Positions 16,232 through 25,147 of a DNA stretch of 49,758 nt are shown in pieces (the first letter of the stretch is position 1; every line of letters begins with the position of its first letter). The translations under genes and the position numbers were made by a program. The notes beneath the pieces are model-generated. The model had not been told where the DNA came from and ran no database searches. It saw nothing but the letters and a program-made list of their open reading frames with translations. The DNA is taken from the NCBI GenBank assembly GCA_947627985.1, contig CANQYD010000003.1, positions 88,108 through 137,865 of the forward strand. The letters run 5' to 3'. The DNA is from an uncultured Clostridia bacterium. Its GTDB lineage: Bacteria > Bacillota > Clostridia > Oscillospirales > Ruminococcaceae.

Positions 16232-16302
16232 AAACTTAAAGCTTTGCAGGCACGGGTAAACACCGTGTCTGCTTCTTTTTTGGGCGAGTGCCGGAAGAGG
16301 GT

Positions 16303-16392
16303 TCCCGGGCGAAGCCCCCGCCGGCTGAAAGCCGGCGGACCCGCGCCTTCGGCGCGGGTCGGTACGCTTTGCGTACCGGGCTTCGCCCGGGA
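16303..16392. repeat. Cloverleaf core, copy C (single)
   Basis: The outer stem TCCCGGGCGAAGCCC (16303-16317) pairs with its complement at 16378-16392. There is a one-base linker, then three abutting hairpins: CGCCGGCT around GAA (16319-16337), GACCCGCGCC around TTC (16338-16360), and GGTACGC around TTT (16361-16377). The arm sequences differ from those of copies A and B, but the architecture is the same. It lies in the 284-bp gap before yabP. Confidence 0.85.
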
Positions 16393-16515
16393 CCCCTCTT
16401 CCTCCGCACCCACCCTCCTTCCCGCACCAATGCCCAAGCCCTCCTCCCGCACCCACCCCTTCTAAAACCCGCCCGCCCGGCATATCATATACAAAAACCC
16501 CAAAGGAGCAGCGAC

Positions 16516-16788
16516 ATGGAAGAAATGACAGCGCATCACAGCGCGATTTTGCAGGACCGTCAAACCTTGGAGCTTTCCGGCGTCACCGACGTGGACAGCT
16601 TCGATGAGAACGAGATTTCCCTCTACACGACCTTGGGCGAGATGGTGATCCGCGGGAGGGCTTTGCACGTCAACGCGATGAACGTCGACACCGGGGATAT
16701 GCAGATCGACGGGGATATCCGCTCGGTCGTCTACGGTGACAAAGAGCGCAAGAAAAAGACCGGGCTCTTCGGCAAGCTGACAAGATGA
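16516..16788 (+). CDS. yabP: Sporulation protein YabP
   Basis: A 90-residue protein matching the YabP/YqfC-type sporulation family: LELSGVTDVDSFDENEISLY..LGEMVIRGRALHV. In Bacillus, YabP works with YabQ in mother-cell assembly of the spore cortex. The ATG follows AAAGGAG. CATATACA at 16486-16493 resembles a sigma-E -10 element, but no clear -35 is seen. It overlaps yabQ by 4 bp (ATGA), implying translational coupling. Confidence 0.9.
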   Translation: MEEMTAHHSAILQDRQTLELSGVTDVDSFDENEISLYTTLGEMVIRGRALHVNAMNVDTGDMQIDGDIRSVVYGDKERKKKTGLFGKLTR

Positions 16789-17249
16789 GTAAGTCCGACG
16801 TCTACTCCCTCCACTTTTTCGGAACGGCTCTGGAGCTTCGTCTTTTTTTGGGTTCGCTTGTTTTGGGTATGTTGATGGGCGCGCTTTTTGACATATTCCG
16901 GGCGATCAGAATAAGCGTCCGCCACCCGGCTTTGGCTGTTTTTTGTGAGGACGTACTCTATGCGGTTCTCTTCGGGCTGTCCTATTACACATACTGCACG
17001 GCTCTCTGCCGAGGCGAGATCAGGGGCTTCGTACTTATCGGAATGCTCCTAGGCTTTTTTACATATATCGTCACCCTCGGACGGATTCTCTGCGGCTTCG
17101 TCGCGAAAGCGGTTAATTTTGTAAAAATCGCGTTGAAAAAGTTCGGCAGATTGCTTAAAAATGCGCTTTCCGTTTTGTTCGGAATAACGTATTTTAGTAA
17201 AAACACGAAAAAATTTCAAGAAAATCCTTGCACAAAGCCCCCCGATTGA
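16785..17249 (+). CDS. yabQ: Spore cortex biosynthesis protein YabQ
   Basis: A 154-residue protein with about four membrane segments in the first 110 residues and a basic tail. The layout is that of YabQ, a forespore outer-membrane protein needed for cortex formation. The motif GMLMGALFDIFRAIR is typical of the family. It overlaps yabP by 4 bp and is followed by a promoter for the divIC-like gene, the same order as the yabP-yabQ-divIC-yabR block of Bacillus. Confidence 0.9.
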   Translation: MSKSDVYSLHFFGTALELRLFLGSLVLGMLMGALFDIFRAIRISVRHPALAVFCEDVLYAVLFGLSYYTYCTALCRGEIRGFVLIGMLLGFFTYIVTLGRILCGFVAKAVNFVKIALKKFGRLLKNALSVLFGITYFSKNTKKFQENPCTKPPD

Positions 17250-17257
17250 TGTATAAT
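17228..17257 (+). promoter_or_regulatory. Promoter for the divIC-like gene
   Basis: TTGCAC, 18-bp spacer, TATAAT, overlapping the end of yabQ. It separates vegetative divIC expression from the sporulation genes. Confidence 0.7.
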
Positions 17258-17302
17258 AATTACTGTGTAATATTTTAGCTCAAAGCCGGGGGAGGCGCAA
17301 AA

Positions 17303-17602
17303 ATGTCAGAACCTCATAAAAGACGCAGGTCGCATCTTGCCGACCTGTTCAAGCTGACCCTTTTTGTGCTGATCCTCGTATACTCCGTCGGCGTCATCAT
17401 CCGCACTCAGGCTGACATAGCCGAGCAGAGAATGCAGATCGAAAAACTCAATCAGGAGATCACCGAGACCCGTCAGGAAAACGACGAGTACCAGCGAATC
17501 CTAAAGACCACCGACGAAGAGGAGTACATGTTCACCGTCGCGGTCGAGAAATTGGGTTATGCATATCCCCGCGAGCGGAGATTCTACGCCAAGGCTAAAT
17601 AA
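17303..17602 (+). CDS. divIC: Septum formation initiator, DivIC/FtsB-like
   Basis: A 99-residue protein with a short basic cytoplasmic start, one membrane segment (about 17-33), a coiled coil (about 38-67; EQRMQIEKLNQEITETRQEN) and a short C-terminal domain with EKLGYAYPRERRFY. This is the DivIC/FtsB/FtsL plan; such proteins stabilise the divisome at the septum. The position after yabQ and before an S1-domain gene matches Bacillus divIC and yabR. GGGGGAGG precedes the ATG. Confidence 0.88.
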   Translation: MSEPHKRRRSHLADLFKLTLFVLILVYSVGVIIRTQADIAEQRMQIEKLNQEITETRQENDEYQRILKTTDEEEYMFTVAVEKLGYAYPRERRFYAKAK

Positions 17603-17640
17603 AAGCACGACAGCACATATCACCAAGGAAGAGGAAAAAT

Positions 17641-18150
17641 TTGCAAATGCAGCTCGAAATCGGTTCAATCTTAGAGGGAAAAGTCACAGGCGTCAAAAAT
17701 TTCGGAGCTTTTGTTGACCTCGGCGGCGGAAAATCCGGCATGGTTCACATTTCGGAAATCGCCTCCAGCTATGTAAACGACATTCACGAACACGTCAAGG
17801 AAGGGCAGACCGTCAAGGTCAAGATCATCGGCATCTCGGAGGACGGCAAGATCAGCCTCTCCATCAAGCGCGCGGAGGACCGTCCGCAGAGACAAAGCCG
17901 TCCGCGACCCGACCAATCCGGCAAGGACAAGGACTCCGATCAGCCCCGTCCCCAGCATCACGCTCCGAAAAAGCCCGTCAAGAAAGAGATTTTCTCTCCC
18001 GAGGACTATGAGTATGCCTACGAGCCGAAATCGACCGTCACCGACGCCGGCTTTGAAGATATGCTCTCGAAGTTTAAGATGTCGAGTGAGGACCGCATGT
18101 CCGGTCTTAAAAACATGGACGTCAAAAAGCGCGGCCGCAGAAGCAAATAG
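17641..18150 (+). CDS. S1-domain RNA-binding protein (YabR-like)
   Basis: A 169-residue protein. One S1 domain spans about 4-75 (GSILEGKVTGVKNFGAFVDL..GMVHISEIASSYVNDI..GQTVKVKI). A charged Pro/Arg/Lys linker follows, and then a C-terminal motif FEDMLSKFKMSSEDRMSGLK seen in YabR/general stress protein 13-like proteins. It probably binds RNA or ribosomes. The TTG start at 17641 has the better spacing from GGAAGAGG; ATG at 17647 is the alternative and would give two fewer residues. It follows divIC on the same strand. Confidence 0.88.
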   Translation: MQMQLEIGSILEGKVTGVKNFGAFVDLGGGKSGMVHISEIASSYVNDIHEHVKEGQTVKVKIIGISEDGKISLSIKRAEDRPQRQSRPRPDQSGKDKDSDQPRPQHHAPKKPVKKEIFSPEDYEYAYEPKSTVTDAGFEDMLSKFKMSSEDRMSGLKNMDVKKRGRRSK

Positions 18151-18159
18151 TACATAACT

Positions 18160-18182
18160 GCCCCCGGTCGGGGGCTTTTCTG
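18160..18182 (+). terminator. Intrinsic terminator after S1-domain gene
   Basis: GCCCCC-GGTC-GGGGGC then TTTTCT. It lies 9 bp after the stop codon. Confidence 0.85.
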
Positions 18183-18195
18183 TCGGGAGGATTTT

Positions 18196-18906
18196 ATGAT
18201 GAAAAGGGCGGTTTTTTCGCTCATTCTGATGATTTTTACGATATCTTTCGCGGGCTGCTCGGGCATGAAGCCCTTGCCCGGGGAGGAGCTGATCCTGTCG
18301 GCGAGGGATAATTATGCCTCGCTCGATTCGGCTCGCGTCGAAGTCAGAAACGACGTCACCGGCGAGGTCGAGCAGACGTTCACATTCAAATATGACGAAA
18401 AGGACGTCATGATCTACTCCTACATCGGCGACTCCGAGGGCGTCCATCTCCGGCAGTACAACAACGGTCGAGAGCAGTTCACCGACGAAAACGGCGTTAT
18501 CACCGCTCTCACCGTCACCGACCGCGACTTCACCGCCTACTCCCGCGACGTCAAGTACCCGATGGCTGACAAGGGCATGATACTGTTTTATAAGGCGGGA
18601 GTCATCGCCGAGCAGTCGTCGGTTCAGGAGATGAATTTTTTGTATCACCCGGGTCCCGTAACCTGGGTGCACCACGAGTACGACGTCTCAAAGATCGCCT
18701 CCGAATATTCGGGAGCAGGGGAGCTGACCGCATTTTCGGTGGATTATCATTTTGATTCCGACGGCAACCTGCTCGACTTTTCCGAAAACGCAGATGTTAC
18801 GGAAGACGGCAAAGCCGTATCATATCGATATTTGATAAGCATTTCCGACATAAACTCCGTTAAAAAGGTAGAAAATGTTGTGGATATTTCCAACCTTGGT
18901 AGCTGA
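18196..18906 (+). CDS. Lipoprotein of unknown function, LolA-like outline
   Basis: A 236-residue protein with a lipoprotein signal and lipobox SFAGC (Cys21 from the first Met). The rest alternates short beta strands (ARVEVRNDVTGEVEQTFTFKYDE and similar), which suggests a LolA/outer-membrane-sorting-like half-barrel; that assignment is only by general appearance. GGGAGG precedes two consecutive ATG codons and the first is used. A terminator directly precedes it, so it may depend on read-through or on a promoter inside the upstream gene. Confidence 0.7.
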   Translation: MMKRAVFSLILMIFTISFAGCSGMKPLPGEELILSARDNYASLDSARVEVRNDVTGEVEQTFTFKYDEKDVMIYSYIGDSEGVHLRQYNNGREQFTDENGVITALTVTDRDFTAYSRDVKYPMADKGMILFYKAGVIAEQSSVQEMNFLYHPGPVTWVHHEYDVSKIASEYSGAGELTAFSVDYHFDSDGNLLDFSENADVTEDGKAVSYRYLISISDINSVKKVENVVDISNLGS

Positions 18907-18986
18907 ATCTTGTGCTTTTGTAGATTTTGCATAAAAATCAGGTAAAAAATCGTAAAAATTTCTACACGGGAATTTTTCGCAAAAAC

Positions 18987-19016
18987 TTGACTATTGGGGC
19001 TGTTTAGTGCTATATT
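18987..19016 (+). promoter_or_regulatory. Promoter of the ribosomal-protein super-operon
   Basis: TTGACT, 18-bp spacer, TATATT. It is the only strong promoter found before rpsJ and gives a leader of about 340 nt. Confidence 0.75.
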
Positions 19017-19019
19017 ATA

Positions 19020-19359
19020 GCTTGCGTGACTGCGTAAAGATATGCGAAGAAGCCGAAGGTTGCTGACGGCGCAAAACCCGTCAGGTAATTTCGGCAGAGT
19101 ATGTCCGATTTAAAACCGGGCGACTGTAACAACGAACACGGAAGCTTTGGCGCCTCTTGCGGACGGTAAAACGTCAGCGCAAAAGCATCTGACCCCTTTT
19201 TGGTGTGAGTTCTCAGGTCCTCCGAAAATCGCTTTTTATGAGCGCAATTTTCGGCGTTTTTTATGAGGATATGAAGAAACACACGGGAGCGTGTTACGAT
19301 ACAGAACAGTCTGCACGAGCAGGCTGAGCCCCCAAAACACTTACTAAGGAGGCAATTAT
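19020..19359 (+). promoter_or_regulatory. Structured leader of the S10 operon (probable autogenous attenuator)
   Basis: A long 5' leader with clear pairings. CTGACGG/CCGTCAG is nested in GCCGAA/TTCGGC near 19050-19100, and GACG/CGTC is nested in TTGCG/CGCAA near 19160-19190. A complete intrinsic terminator follows (19222-19262) about 100 nt before rpsJ. S10 operons of several bacteria are controlled by an r-protein (L4 in the best-known cases) acting on the leader. That this leader is bound by L4 is inference. Confidence 0.65.
19222..19262 (+). terminator. Leader terminator before rpsJ (attenuator)
   Basis: CCGAAAAT plus CGC pairs with GCG plus ATTTTCGG with a two-base bulge; then CG and six T. 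It lies inside the leader with rpsJ downstream, so it must be bypassed for operon expression. Confidence 0.8.
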
Positions 19360-19674
19360 ATGGCAGTCAATGAAAAAATCAGAATCAAGATCAAGGGCTA
19401 TGAGCACTCCAATGTCGACGCGGCGGCGGCAAAGATCGTCGAAGCCGCCAAAAGAAGCGGCGCCAAGGTCTCGGGACCCGTCCCGCTTCCCACCGACAAA
19501 GAAGTCGTCACCATTCTGCGGGCCGTCTTTATATATAAGGACAGCCGCGAGCAGTTTGAGCTTCGGACCCATAAGAGGCTCATCGACGTGCTCCACCCGA
19601 CTGCGGAGACCACCTCGGCTCTTCAGAATCTTGAGCTCCCTGCCGGCGTAGAGATCGTAATGGAGATCATGTAA
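19360..19674 (+). CDS. rpsJ: 30S ribosomal protein S10
   Basis: 104 residues, full length. Family motifs are [15 protein letters not shown] at the start and [18 protein letters not shown] in the middle. S10 sits in the 30S head and, with NusB, supports antitermination. A small oddity: the stretch before KDSRE reads RAVFIY, where many Firmicute S10 proteins have a His in this loop. First gene of the operon, with AAGGAGG before the ATG. The 97-bp gap to rplC holds two small hairpins (GAAGCC/GGCTTC and GTCGG/CCGAC). Confidence 0.97.
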   Translation: MAVNEKIRIKIKGYEHSNVDAAAAKIVEAAKRSGAKVSGPVPLPTDKEVVTILRAVFIYKDSREQFELRTHKRLIDVLHPTAETTSALQNLELPAGVEIVMEIM

Positions 19675-19771
19675 TCTCCCAAAGAAGCCGATAATAAAGG
19701 CTTCCAAGCGAATACGCGCCAAGGGTCATGTCGGAATTTCCGACCAATAACCGAATAGGAGGAAAACTAAA

Positions 19772-20407
19772 ATGCAAAAAGGAATCATCGGCAAGAAGAT
19801 CGGCATGACGCAGATCTTCACCGAGACCGGCAAGGTCATTCCGGTCTCCGTCATTGAGGCAGGTCCCTGCGTCGTCGTACAGAAGAAGACGACCGAGAAC
19901 GACGGCTACGAAGCCGTGCAGCTCGGCTACGGCGACACCACGGCAAAGAGCCTCAAGAAGCCTTTGACCGGTCACTTCAAGAAGGCTGACGTAGCCCTCA
20001 AGAAGCACCTCAGAGAATTCAGGCTTGACGACATCTCCGGCGTAAACGTCGGCGACATTGTCAAGGCGGACACCTTCGCGGTCGGCGATATCGTCGATGT
20101 CTGCGGCACTTCAAAGGGTAAGGGCTTCGCCGGCACCATCAAGCGCTGGAACAATCACAGATTAAAGGAAACACACGGTACCGGTCCCGTACACCGCCAC
20201 GCAGGTTCAATGGGCGCATGCTCGTCGCCTTCAAGAATCTTCAAGGGCAAGGGAATGCCGGGTCACTTGGGCGCCGAGAGAGTAACGATCTTAAATCTTG
20301 AGGTCGTGAAGGTAGACGCCGAAAACAATCTTATCGCTGTAAAGGGCGCAATTCCGGGTCCTAAAAACGGCATCGTAACCGTTCGTGACAGCGTTAAGAA
20401 GGCTTAA
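19772..20407 (+). CDS. rplC: 50S ribosomal protein L3
   Basis: 211 residues. The start [16 protein letters not shown] and the central loop [26 protein letters not shown], which reaches toward the peptidyl-transferase centre, are diagnostic. It helps nucleate 50S assembly. TAGGAGG precedes the ATG and rplD follows after 18 bp. No anomaly. Confidence 0.97.
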   Translation: MQKGIIGKKIGMTQIFTETGKVIPVSVIEAGPCVVVQKKTTENDGYEAVQLGYGDTTAKSLKKPLTGHFKKADVALKKHLREFRLDDISGVNVGDIVKADTFAVGDIVDVCGTSKGKGFAGTIKRWNNHRLKETHGTGPVHRHAGSMGACSSPSRIFKGKGMPGHLGAERVTILNLEVVKVDAENNLIAVKGAIPGPKNGIVTVRDSVKKA

Positions 20408-20425
20408 TCGGAAGGAGGATAACAT

Positions 20426-21049
20426 ATGTCTAAGATTTCTGTATTTGACGTTAAGGGCACTAAGGTATCCGAAACCGAGCTCAACGACGCAGTCTGGGGC
20501 ATCGAGCCCAATGTACCCGTCATGCACGCGATGGTCGTAAACTATCTCGCGAATCAGAGACAGGGCACGCAGTCAACTCTCACAAGAACCGAGGTCTCCG
20601 GCGGCGGAAGAAAACCGTGGAGACAAAAGGGCACAGGTCACGCAAGACAGGGTTCTACCCGCTCTCCTCAGTGGACTCACGGCGGAGTCGCTTTGGGACC
20701 CAAGCCGAGAAGCTACCGCTACACCGTCAACAAGAAGGTCAGAAGGCTCGCGATGAAATCCGCTTTGTCCTCAAAGCTTGCCGAGGGAGACGTCATCGTC
20801 CTCAACGCCATCGACTTTGAAGGCATCAAGACTAAAAACGTCGCCGAGATGTTAAAGGCTTTGGGAGCCGACAAGAAGGCTCTTATCGTCAAGACCGACG
20901 TCGATGAAAAGCTCGTCAAGAGCGCAAGAAATATCCCCGGCGTCAAGACCGCACTTGTCAGCACTCTTAACGTCTACGACATCTTAAATTACGATAAGTT
21001 CATCGTAGTCGCCGACGCCGTAGCCAAGATCGAGGAGGTATACTGCTAA
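20426..21049 (+). CDS. rplD: 50S ribosomal protein L4
   Basis: 207 residues, with the extended-loop signature [20 protein letters not shown] followed by [14 protein letters not shown], which lines the exit tunnel. In several bacteria L4 is the feedback repressor of this operon, so it is the likely ligand of the leader at 19020-19359. Its last base overlaps the start of rplW by one base (TAATG), indicating coupled translation. Confidence 0.97.
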   Translation: MSKISVFDVKGTKVSETELNDAVWGIEPNVPVMHAMVVNYLANQRQGTQSTLTRTEVSGGGRKPWRQKGTGHARQGSTRSPQWTHGGVALGPKPRSYRYTVNKKVRRLAMKSALSSKLAEGDVIVLNAIDFEGIKTKNVAEMLKALGADKKALIVKTDVDEKLVKSARNIPGVKTALVSTLNVYDILNYDKFIVVADAVAKIEEVYC

Positions 21050-21345
21050 TGGTTAAGACCGCTCACGATATTATCATCAAGCCCGTCGTCACCGAGGCTT
21101 CCATGGAGGCTTTAAGACACGGCAAATACACCTTCAGGGTCATGAAGGACGCCAACAAGTTTGAGATCAAGTCTGCCGTCGAGCAGGCGTTCGGCGTCAA
21201 GGTTGCCAAGGTCAACACCGTCTCCGTCCGCGGAAAGACCCGCAGGATGGGAAGATATGAGGGAACTACCCCCTCTTGGAAGAAGGCAGTCGTCACCCTC
21301 GCCGAGGGCTCAAAGACCATCTCCTTCTTCGACGGCATGATTTAA
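21049..21345 (+). CDS. rplW: 50S ribosomal protein L23
   Basis: 98 residues with [16 protein letters not shown] at the start and [17 protein letters not shown] in the loop. It forms the docking site for trigger factor and SRP at the tunnel exit. It starts on the last base of rplD. The gap to rplB (179 bp) is the longest between the early genes of the operon and contains purine/pyrimidine TCTGA-type repeats. Confidence 0.97.
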   Translation: MVKTAHDIIIKPVVTEASMEALRHGKYTFRVMKDANKFEIKSAVEQAFGVKVAKVNTVSVRGKTRRMGRYEGTTPSWKKAVVTLAEGSKTISFFDGMI

Positions 21346-21524
21346 TCAGAAGACGGAACGCTAAAACATTTCTGATTTCTAACGCTCTAACTTCTGACTA
21401 CGGTCGGTATTCGGCAGAAGGCAATAGTTACAGAAAAGGTATCTGATTATCTGTCTGTCTGAATTCTGACCTCTATATGGGAATGGGCTCCCGATAAACC
21501 TATAATCTTTAAGGAGAGATAAAA

Positions 21525-22358
21525 ATGGCTATAAAAAGCTACAAGCCGACTACGAACGGACGCCGCGGAATGACAGTCACGGACTACAGCGTCCTTTCCA
21601 AAGTCGAGCCCGAAAAGAGCCTGCTGAGACCCCTGAAGAAGACTTCGGGCAGAAACAGCTACGGCAGGATCACCGTCCGTCACCACGGCGGCGGAGAGAG
21701 AAAGAAATACCGCGTGATCGATTTCAAGCGCAACAAGCTCGACATGAACGCGACCGTTATGACGCTTGAGTACGATCCCAACCGCTCCGCTCACATCGCC
21801 CTCGTTCAGTATGAGGACGGAGAGAAGCGCTATATCATCGCACCGAACGGTCTTAAGGTAGGAGATACCGTCTGCGCGGGGGCTTCAGCCGACATCAAGC
21901 CCGGCAACGCACTGCCGCTCATCAACATTCCGGTCGGCACATTCATTCACAACATCGAGCTCTACCCCGGCAAGGGCGCTCAGCTCGTCCGCTCGGCAGG
22001 AAACATGGCTCAGCTGATGGGTCGTGAAGAGGGCAAGGTCCTTATAAGACTTCCTTCCGGCGAGATGAGATACGTCCCCGCCGACTGCATGGCTACAATA
22101 GGACAGGTCGGAAATATCGATCACGAAAACGTCCACTTAGGTAAAGCCGGCAGAAAGCGCCACATGGGCGTAAGACCCACCGTCAGAGGTTCGGTCATGA
22201 ACCCCTGCGATCACCCGCACGGCGGCGGTGAAGGAAAATCCCCCGTCGGTCATCCGTCACCGGTCACTCCTTGGGGCAAGCCCGCTTTAGGTTACAAGAC
22301 GAGAGCCAAGAAGAACCGCTCCGACAAGTATATCGTAAAGCGTCGCAACGCCAAGTAA
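21525..22358 (+). CDS. rplB: 50S ribosomal protein L2
   Basis: 277 residues. The C-terminal [17 protein letters not shown] motif includes the conserved His near the peptidyl-transferase centre. The N-terminal [14 protein letters not shown] and [15 protein letters not shown] motifs are also typical. It binds 23S rRNA and is needed for subunit joining. AAGGAGAG precedes the ATG. It follows an unusually long spacer after rplW. Confidence 0.97.
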   Translation: MAIKSYKPTTNGRRGMTVTDYSVLSKVEPEKSLLRPLKKTSGRNSYGRITVRHHGGGERKKYRVIDFKRNKLDMNATVMTLEYDPNRSAHIALVQYEDGEKRYIIAPNGLKVGDTVCAGASADIKPGNALPLINIPVGTFIHNIELYPGKGAQLVRSAGNMAQLMGREEGKVLIRLPSGEMRYVPADCMATIGQVGNIDHENVHLGKAGRKRHMGVRPTVRGSVMNPCDHPHGGGEGKSPVGHPSPVTPWGKPALGYKTRAKKNRSDKYIVKRRNAK

Positions 22359-22378
22359 TGAAGGGAGGCAAATGAACA

Positions 22379-22660
22379 ATGGGTAGAAGTGTTAAAAAAG
22401 GACCGTATGTACAGGAGTCCCTCTACAAGAAGGTCATCGCTATGAACGAATCGGGAGAGAAGAAGGCTATCAAGACATGGAGCAGAGCTTCCGTTATCTT
22501 CCCTGATTTCGTAGGTCATACATTTGCCGTTCATGACGGACGCAAGCATATCCCGGTCTACATTACCGAGGACATGGTCGGTCACCGTTTAGGAGAGTTT
22601 GCACCGACGAGGACCTTTAAGGGTCACGCCGGCTCGAAGACCTCCAACAACGGCAAGTGA
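22379..22660 (+). CDS. rpsS: 30S ribosomal protein S19
   Basis: 93 residues, with [17 protein letters not shown] at the start and [13 protein letters not shown]-like ending ([12 protein letters not shown]). It forms a complex with S13 in the 30S head. AGGGAGG precedes the ATG; it is 20 bp after rplB and 21 bp before rplV. Confidence 0.97.
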   Translation: MGRSVKKGPYVQESLYKKVIAMNESGEKKAIKTWSRASVIFPDFVGHTFAVHDGRKHIPVYITEDMVGHRLGEFAPTRTFKGHAGSKTSNNGK

Positions 22661-22681
22661 TGCCGAAAGGAGGAAAGGTAA

Positions 22682-23017
22682 ATGCAAGCAAAAGCAATAC
22701 TTCGAGGCGCTCGTATTGCTCCGCGTAAGGTGGAGATCGTTCTCAACCTTATAAGAGGCAAGGATTATGAGACGGCGCTCGCGATTTTAAAGCACACTCC
22801 GAAGTCCGCGTGCGAATATCTCATCAAGCTCTTGAATTCGGCAGCCGCAAATGCGGAAAACAATTTCCAGATGGACAAGACAAACCTCTTTGTTTCCGAG
22901 TGCTTCGTCTGCCCGGGTCCTACGATCAAGAGATATCAGGCAAGAGCAAAGGGCAGCGGCGCCCGCATCTTAAAGAGAACTTCGCATGTCACGGTTGTTC
23001 TCGCCGAGAAAGAATAA
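22682..23017 (+). CDS. rplV: 50S ribosomal protein L22
   Basis: 111 residues with ARIAPRKVEIVLNLIRGKDY at the start and the tunnel-loop region PTIKRYQARAKGSGARILKR. This loop forms part of the exit tunnel and is where macrolide-resistance changes occur in other bacteria; here it looks normal. AAAGGAGG precedes the ATG. Confidence 0.97.
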   Translation: MQAKAILRGARIAPRKVEIVLNLIRGKDYETALAILKHTPKSACEYLIKLLNSAAANAENNFQMDKTNLFVSECFVCPGPTIKRYQARAKGSGARILKRTSHVTVVLAEKE

Positions 23018-23036
23018 TTGCTGAAGGAGGTAAACT

Positions 23037-23831
23037 ATGGGACAAAAAGTTAATCCGCACGGACTCCGTGTGGGCATAATCAAAGATTGGGATTCCCGCT
23101 GGTTTGCAGATAAGTCGACCTTCGGCGATACCCTTGTCGAGGACTATAATATCCGCAACTACATCAAAAAGACCCTCTATTCCGCGGGAGTGCCCCGCAT
23201 CGAAATCGAAAGATTCGCAGATAAGGTCAAGATCAATATCCACTGCGCCAAGCCCGGTTATGTGATCGGCAGAGGCGGAGAGGCTGTCGAGAAGCTCAAA
23301 GCAGACCTTGAGAAGATGATCGGCAAGACCGTTTCCATCAACATCTTCGAGGTCAAGTCTCCCGACCTCAACGCACAGCTCGTCGCCGAGAAGATCGCTT
23401 CCGACCTTGAGGCGAGAATCGCTTTCAGACGCGCCATGAAGGGCGCCATCGGAAGAGCCATGAAGCTCGGAGCTAAGGGTATCAAGACCAAGGCTTCCGG
23501 ACGTCTGGGCGGAGCCGAGATCGCAAGAAGCGAGACTTATCACGAGGGAACAATTCCTCTTCAGACGATAAGAGCCGACATCGACTACGGCACAGCCGAA
23601 GCCGCTACCACCTACGGCAGGATCGGCGTCAAGGTCTGGATCTACAAGGGCGAAGTCTTAAAGGGCGAAGCAGCAGCGAAGGAAGAGCGTCCCGAGCGCC
23701 GCAACCGCCGTCCCCGTAACGGCGACGACAGACCGAGACGTCCCCGCGAGCAAAGAGACGGTCAGGGTCAGAGACCCCGCCAGCCCAGAGGCGACAGACC
23801 GGATAACAGAAGAGAAGGAGGTACTAAATAA
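23037..23831 (+). CDS. rpsC: 30S ribosomal protein S3
   Basis: 264 residues. It has [20 protein letters not shown] at the start, a KH domain ([13 protein letters not shown]) and the C-terminal S3 domain ([17 protein letters not shown]). The last ~50 residues are an Arg/Pro/Asp-rich disordered tail ([20 protein letters not shown] and onward), longer than the common ~220-residue core. S3 is at the mRNA entry tunnel. Its final base overlaps the ATG of rplP (TAATG). Confidence 0.97.
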   Translation: MGQKVNPHGLRVGIIKDWDSRWFADKSTFGDTLVEDYNIRNYIKKTLYSAGVPRIEIERFADKVKINIHCAKPGYVIGRGGEAVEKLKADLEKMIGKTVSINIFEVKSPDLNAQLVAEKIASDLEARIAFRRAMKGAIGRAMKLGAKGIKTKASGRLGGAEIARSETYHEGTIPLQTIRADIDYGTAEAATTYGRIGVKVWIYKGEVLKGEAAAKEERPERRNRRPRNGDDRPRRPREQRDGQGQRPRQPRGDRPDNRREGGTK

Positions 23832-24259
23832 TGTTACTTCCAAAGAGAGTTAAACACCGCAAACAGCACCGCGGCAGAATGAAAGGTCAGGCAACGAGGG
23901 GTAATTACGTCGCCTACGGAGATTACGGTCTTCAGGCTCTGGAGCCCTCGTGGATCACTTCGGCTCAGATCGAAGCAGCCCGTATCGCTATGACCCGTTA
24001 TATCAAGAGAGGCGGACAGGTCTGGATCAAGATCTTCCCCGACAAGCCGGTTACCACTAAAGCTTTGGGTACCCGTATGGGTTCCGGTAAAGGTACTCCG
24101 GAGTTCTGGGTAGCGGTCGTCAAGCCGGGCAGAGTGATGTTCGAGATCGCGGGAGTCAGCGAGGACGTCGCAAGAGAGGCTATGCGTCTTGCGGCTCACA
24201 AGCTCCCGATCAAGTGCAAGTTTGTCAAGAAGAACGCAGCAGAAACGGATGGTGAGTGA
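23831..24259 (+). CDS. rplP: 50S ribosomal protein L16
   Basis: 142 residues, with [18 protein letters not shown] at the start and [19 protein letters not shown] in the centre. It contacts the A-site tRNA and is needed for late 50S assembly. It overlaps rpsC by one base and is followed almost directly by rpmC, so all three are translationally coupled. Confidence 0.97.
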   Translation: MLLPKRVKHRKQHRGRMKGQATRGNYVAYGDYGLQALEPSWITSAQIEAARIAMTRYIKRGGQVWIKIFPDKPVTTKALGTRMGSGKGTPEFWVAVVKPGRVMFEIAGVSEDVAREAMRLAAHKLPIKCKFVKKNAAETDGE

Positions 24260-24261
24260 GT

Positions 24262-24453
24262 ATGAAAACAAGTGAAATCAAGGAAATGACTCTTAACGAA
24301 ATGCAGTCAAAGCTCGCCGACTTAAGAGAAGAGCTTTTCAACCTTCGTTTCCAGCACACTGTCAACCAGCTCGACAACCCGATGAGGATAAAACAGGTCA
24401 AGAAAGACATCGCCAGAGTTATGACCTTTATCACTCAGAACGAGTCGAAGTGA
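24262..24453 (+). CDS. rpmC: 50S ribosomal protein L29
   Basis: 63 residues, with EIKEMTLNEMQSKLADLREE then LFNLRFQHTVNQLDNPMRIK, the two-helix pattern of L29. It lies near the tunnel exit. The ATG at 24262 is 2 bp after the rplP stop; a GTG at 24256 is a possible alternative that overlaps rplP. No strong ribosome binding site is seen, so coupling to rplP is likely. Confidence 0.96.
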   Translation: MKTSEIKEMTLNEMQSKLADLREELFNLRFQHTVNQLDNPMRIKQVKKDIARVMTFITQNESK

Positions 24454-24472
24454 TTGAGAGGAGGATCGTAAG

Positions 24473-24730
24473 ATGAGCGAAAGAAAGCTTAGAAAGACAA
24501 GAGTGGGCACCGTCGTCTCCGACAAGATGGATAAGACCATCGTGGTCGCCATCGCCGACAACGTCATGCACCCTCTTTACAAGAAGATCATCAAGAGAAC
24601 CGTTAAGTTCAAGGCTCACGACGAGGACAACACCGCCCATATCGGCGACAAGGTCGAAATCATGGAGACCCGTCCTCTTTCCAAGGATAAGAGATGGCGC
24701 CTTGTCAGGGTCCTCGAACAGTCGAAGTAA
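24473..24730 (+). CDS. rpsQ: 30S ribosomal protein S17
   Basis: 85 residues. The OB-fold motifs are [20 protein letters not shown] and the ending [16 protein letters not shown]. It is an early-binding 16S rRNA protein. GAGGAGG lies before the ATG. Confidence 0.97.
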   Translation: MSERKLRKTRVGTVVSDKMDKTIVVAIADNVMHPLYKKIIKRTVKFKAHDEDNTAHIGDKVEIMETRPLSKDKRWRLVRVLEQSK

Positions 24731-24763
24731 GCCATATTTAATTATTGAAAGGAGGAACTTGCT

Positions 24764-25132
24764 GTGATACAGATGCAGACCAGACTCAAAGTTGCAGACA
24801 ACACGGGCGCGAAAGAGCTCATGTGCATAAGAGTTTTGGGCGGCACGCGCCGCAAGTATGCCAACATCGGCGACGTCGTCGTGGCTTCCGTTAAAAAAGC
24901 GGCTCCCGGCGGCATGGTCAAGAAGGGCGATGTTGTTAAAGCAGTAATCGTTCGTTCAGCAAAGGGCTTGCGCCGAGACGACGGAACTTATATCCGCTTC
25001 GATGAGAACGCAGCCGTTATAATCAAGGAAGACAAAACACCGAGAGGGACCCGTATCTTCGGGCTCGTCGCAAGAGAGCTCAGGGATCATGATTTTGTCA
25101 AGATCATGTCTCTGGCGCCCGAGGTACTTTAA
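24764..25132 (+). CDS. rplN: 50S ribosomal protein L14
   Basis: 122 residues with [20 protein letters not shown] at the start and [19 protein letters not shown] in the middle. It forms an inter-subunit bridge with 16S rRNA. GTG start; AAAGGAGG is 9 nt upstream and supports it. Confidence 0.97.
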   Translation: MIQMQTRLKVADNTGAKELMCIRVLGGTRRKYANIGDVVVASVKKAAPGGMVKKGDVVKAVIVRSAKGLRRDDGTYIRFDENAAVIIKEDKTPRGTRIFGLVARELRDHDFVKIMSLAPEVL

Positions 25133-25147
25133 GGAGGAACCGAGAAT

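Noticed and set aside
17671-18675. 334-codon minus-strand frame
   Set aside because: Antisense to the S1-domain gene, a terminator and a lipoprotein gene; these sense features are well supported.
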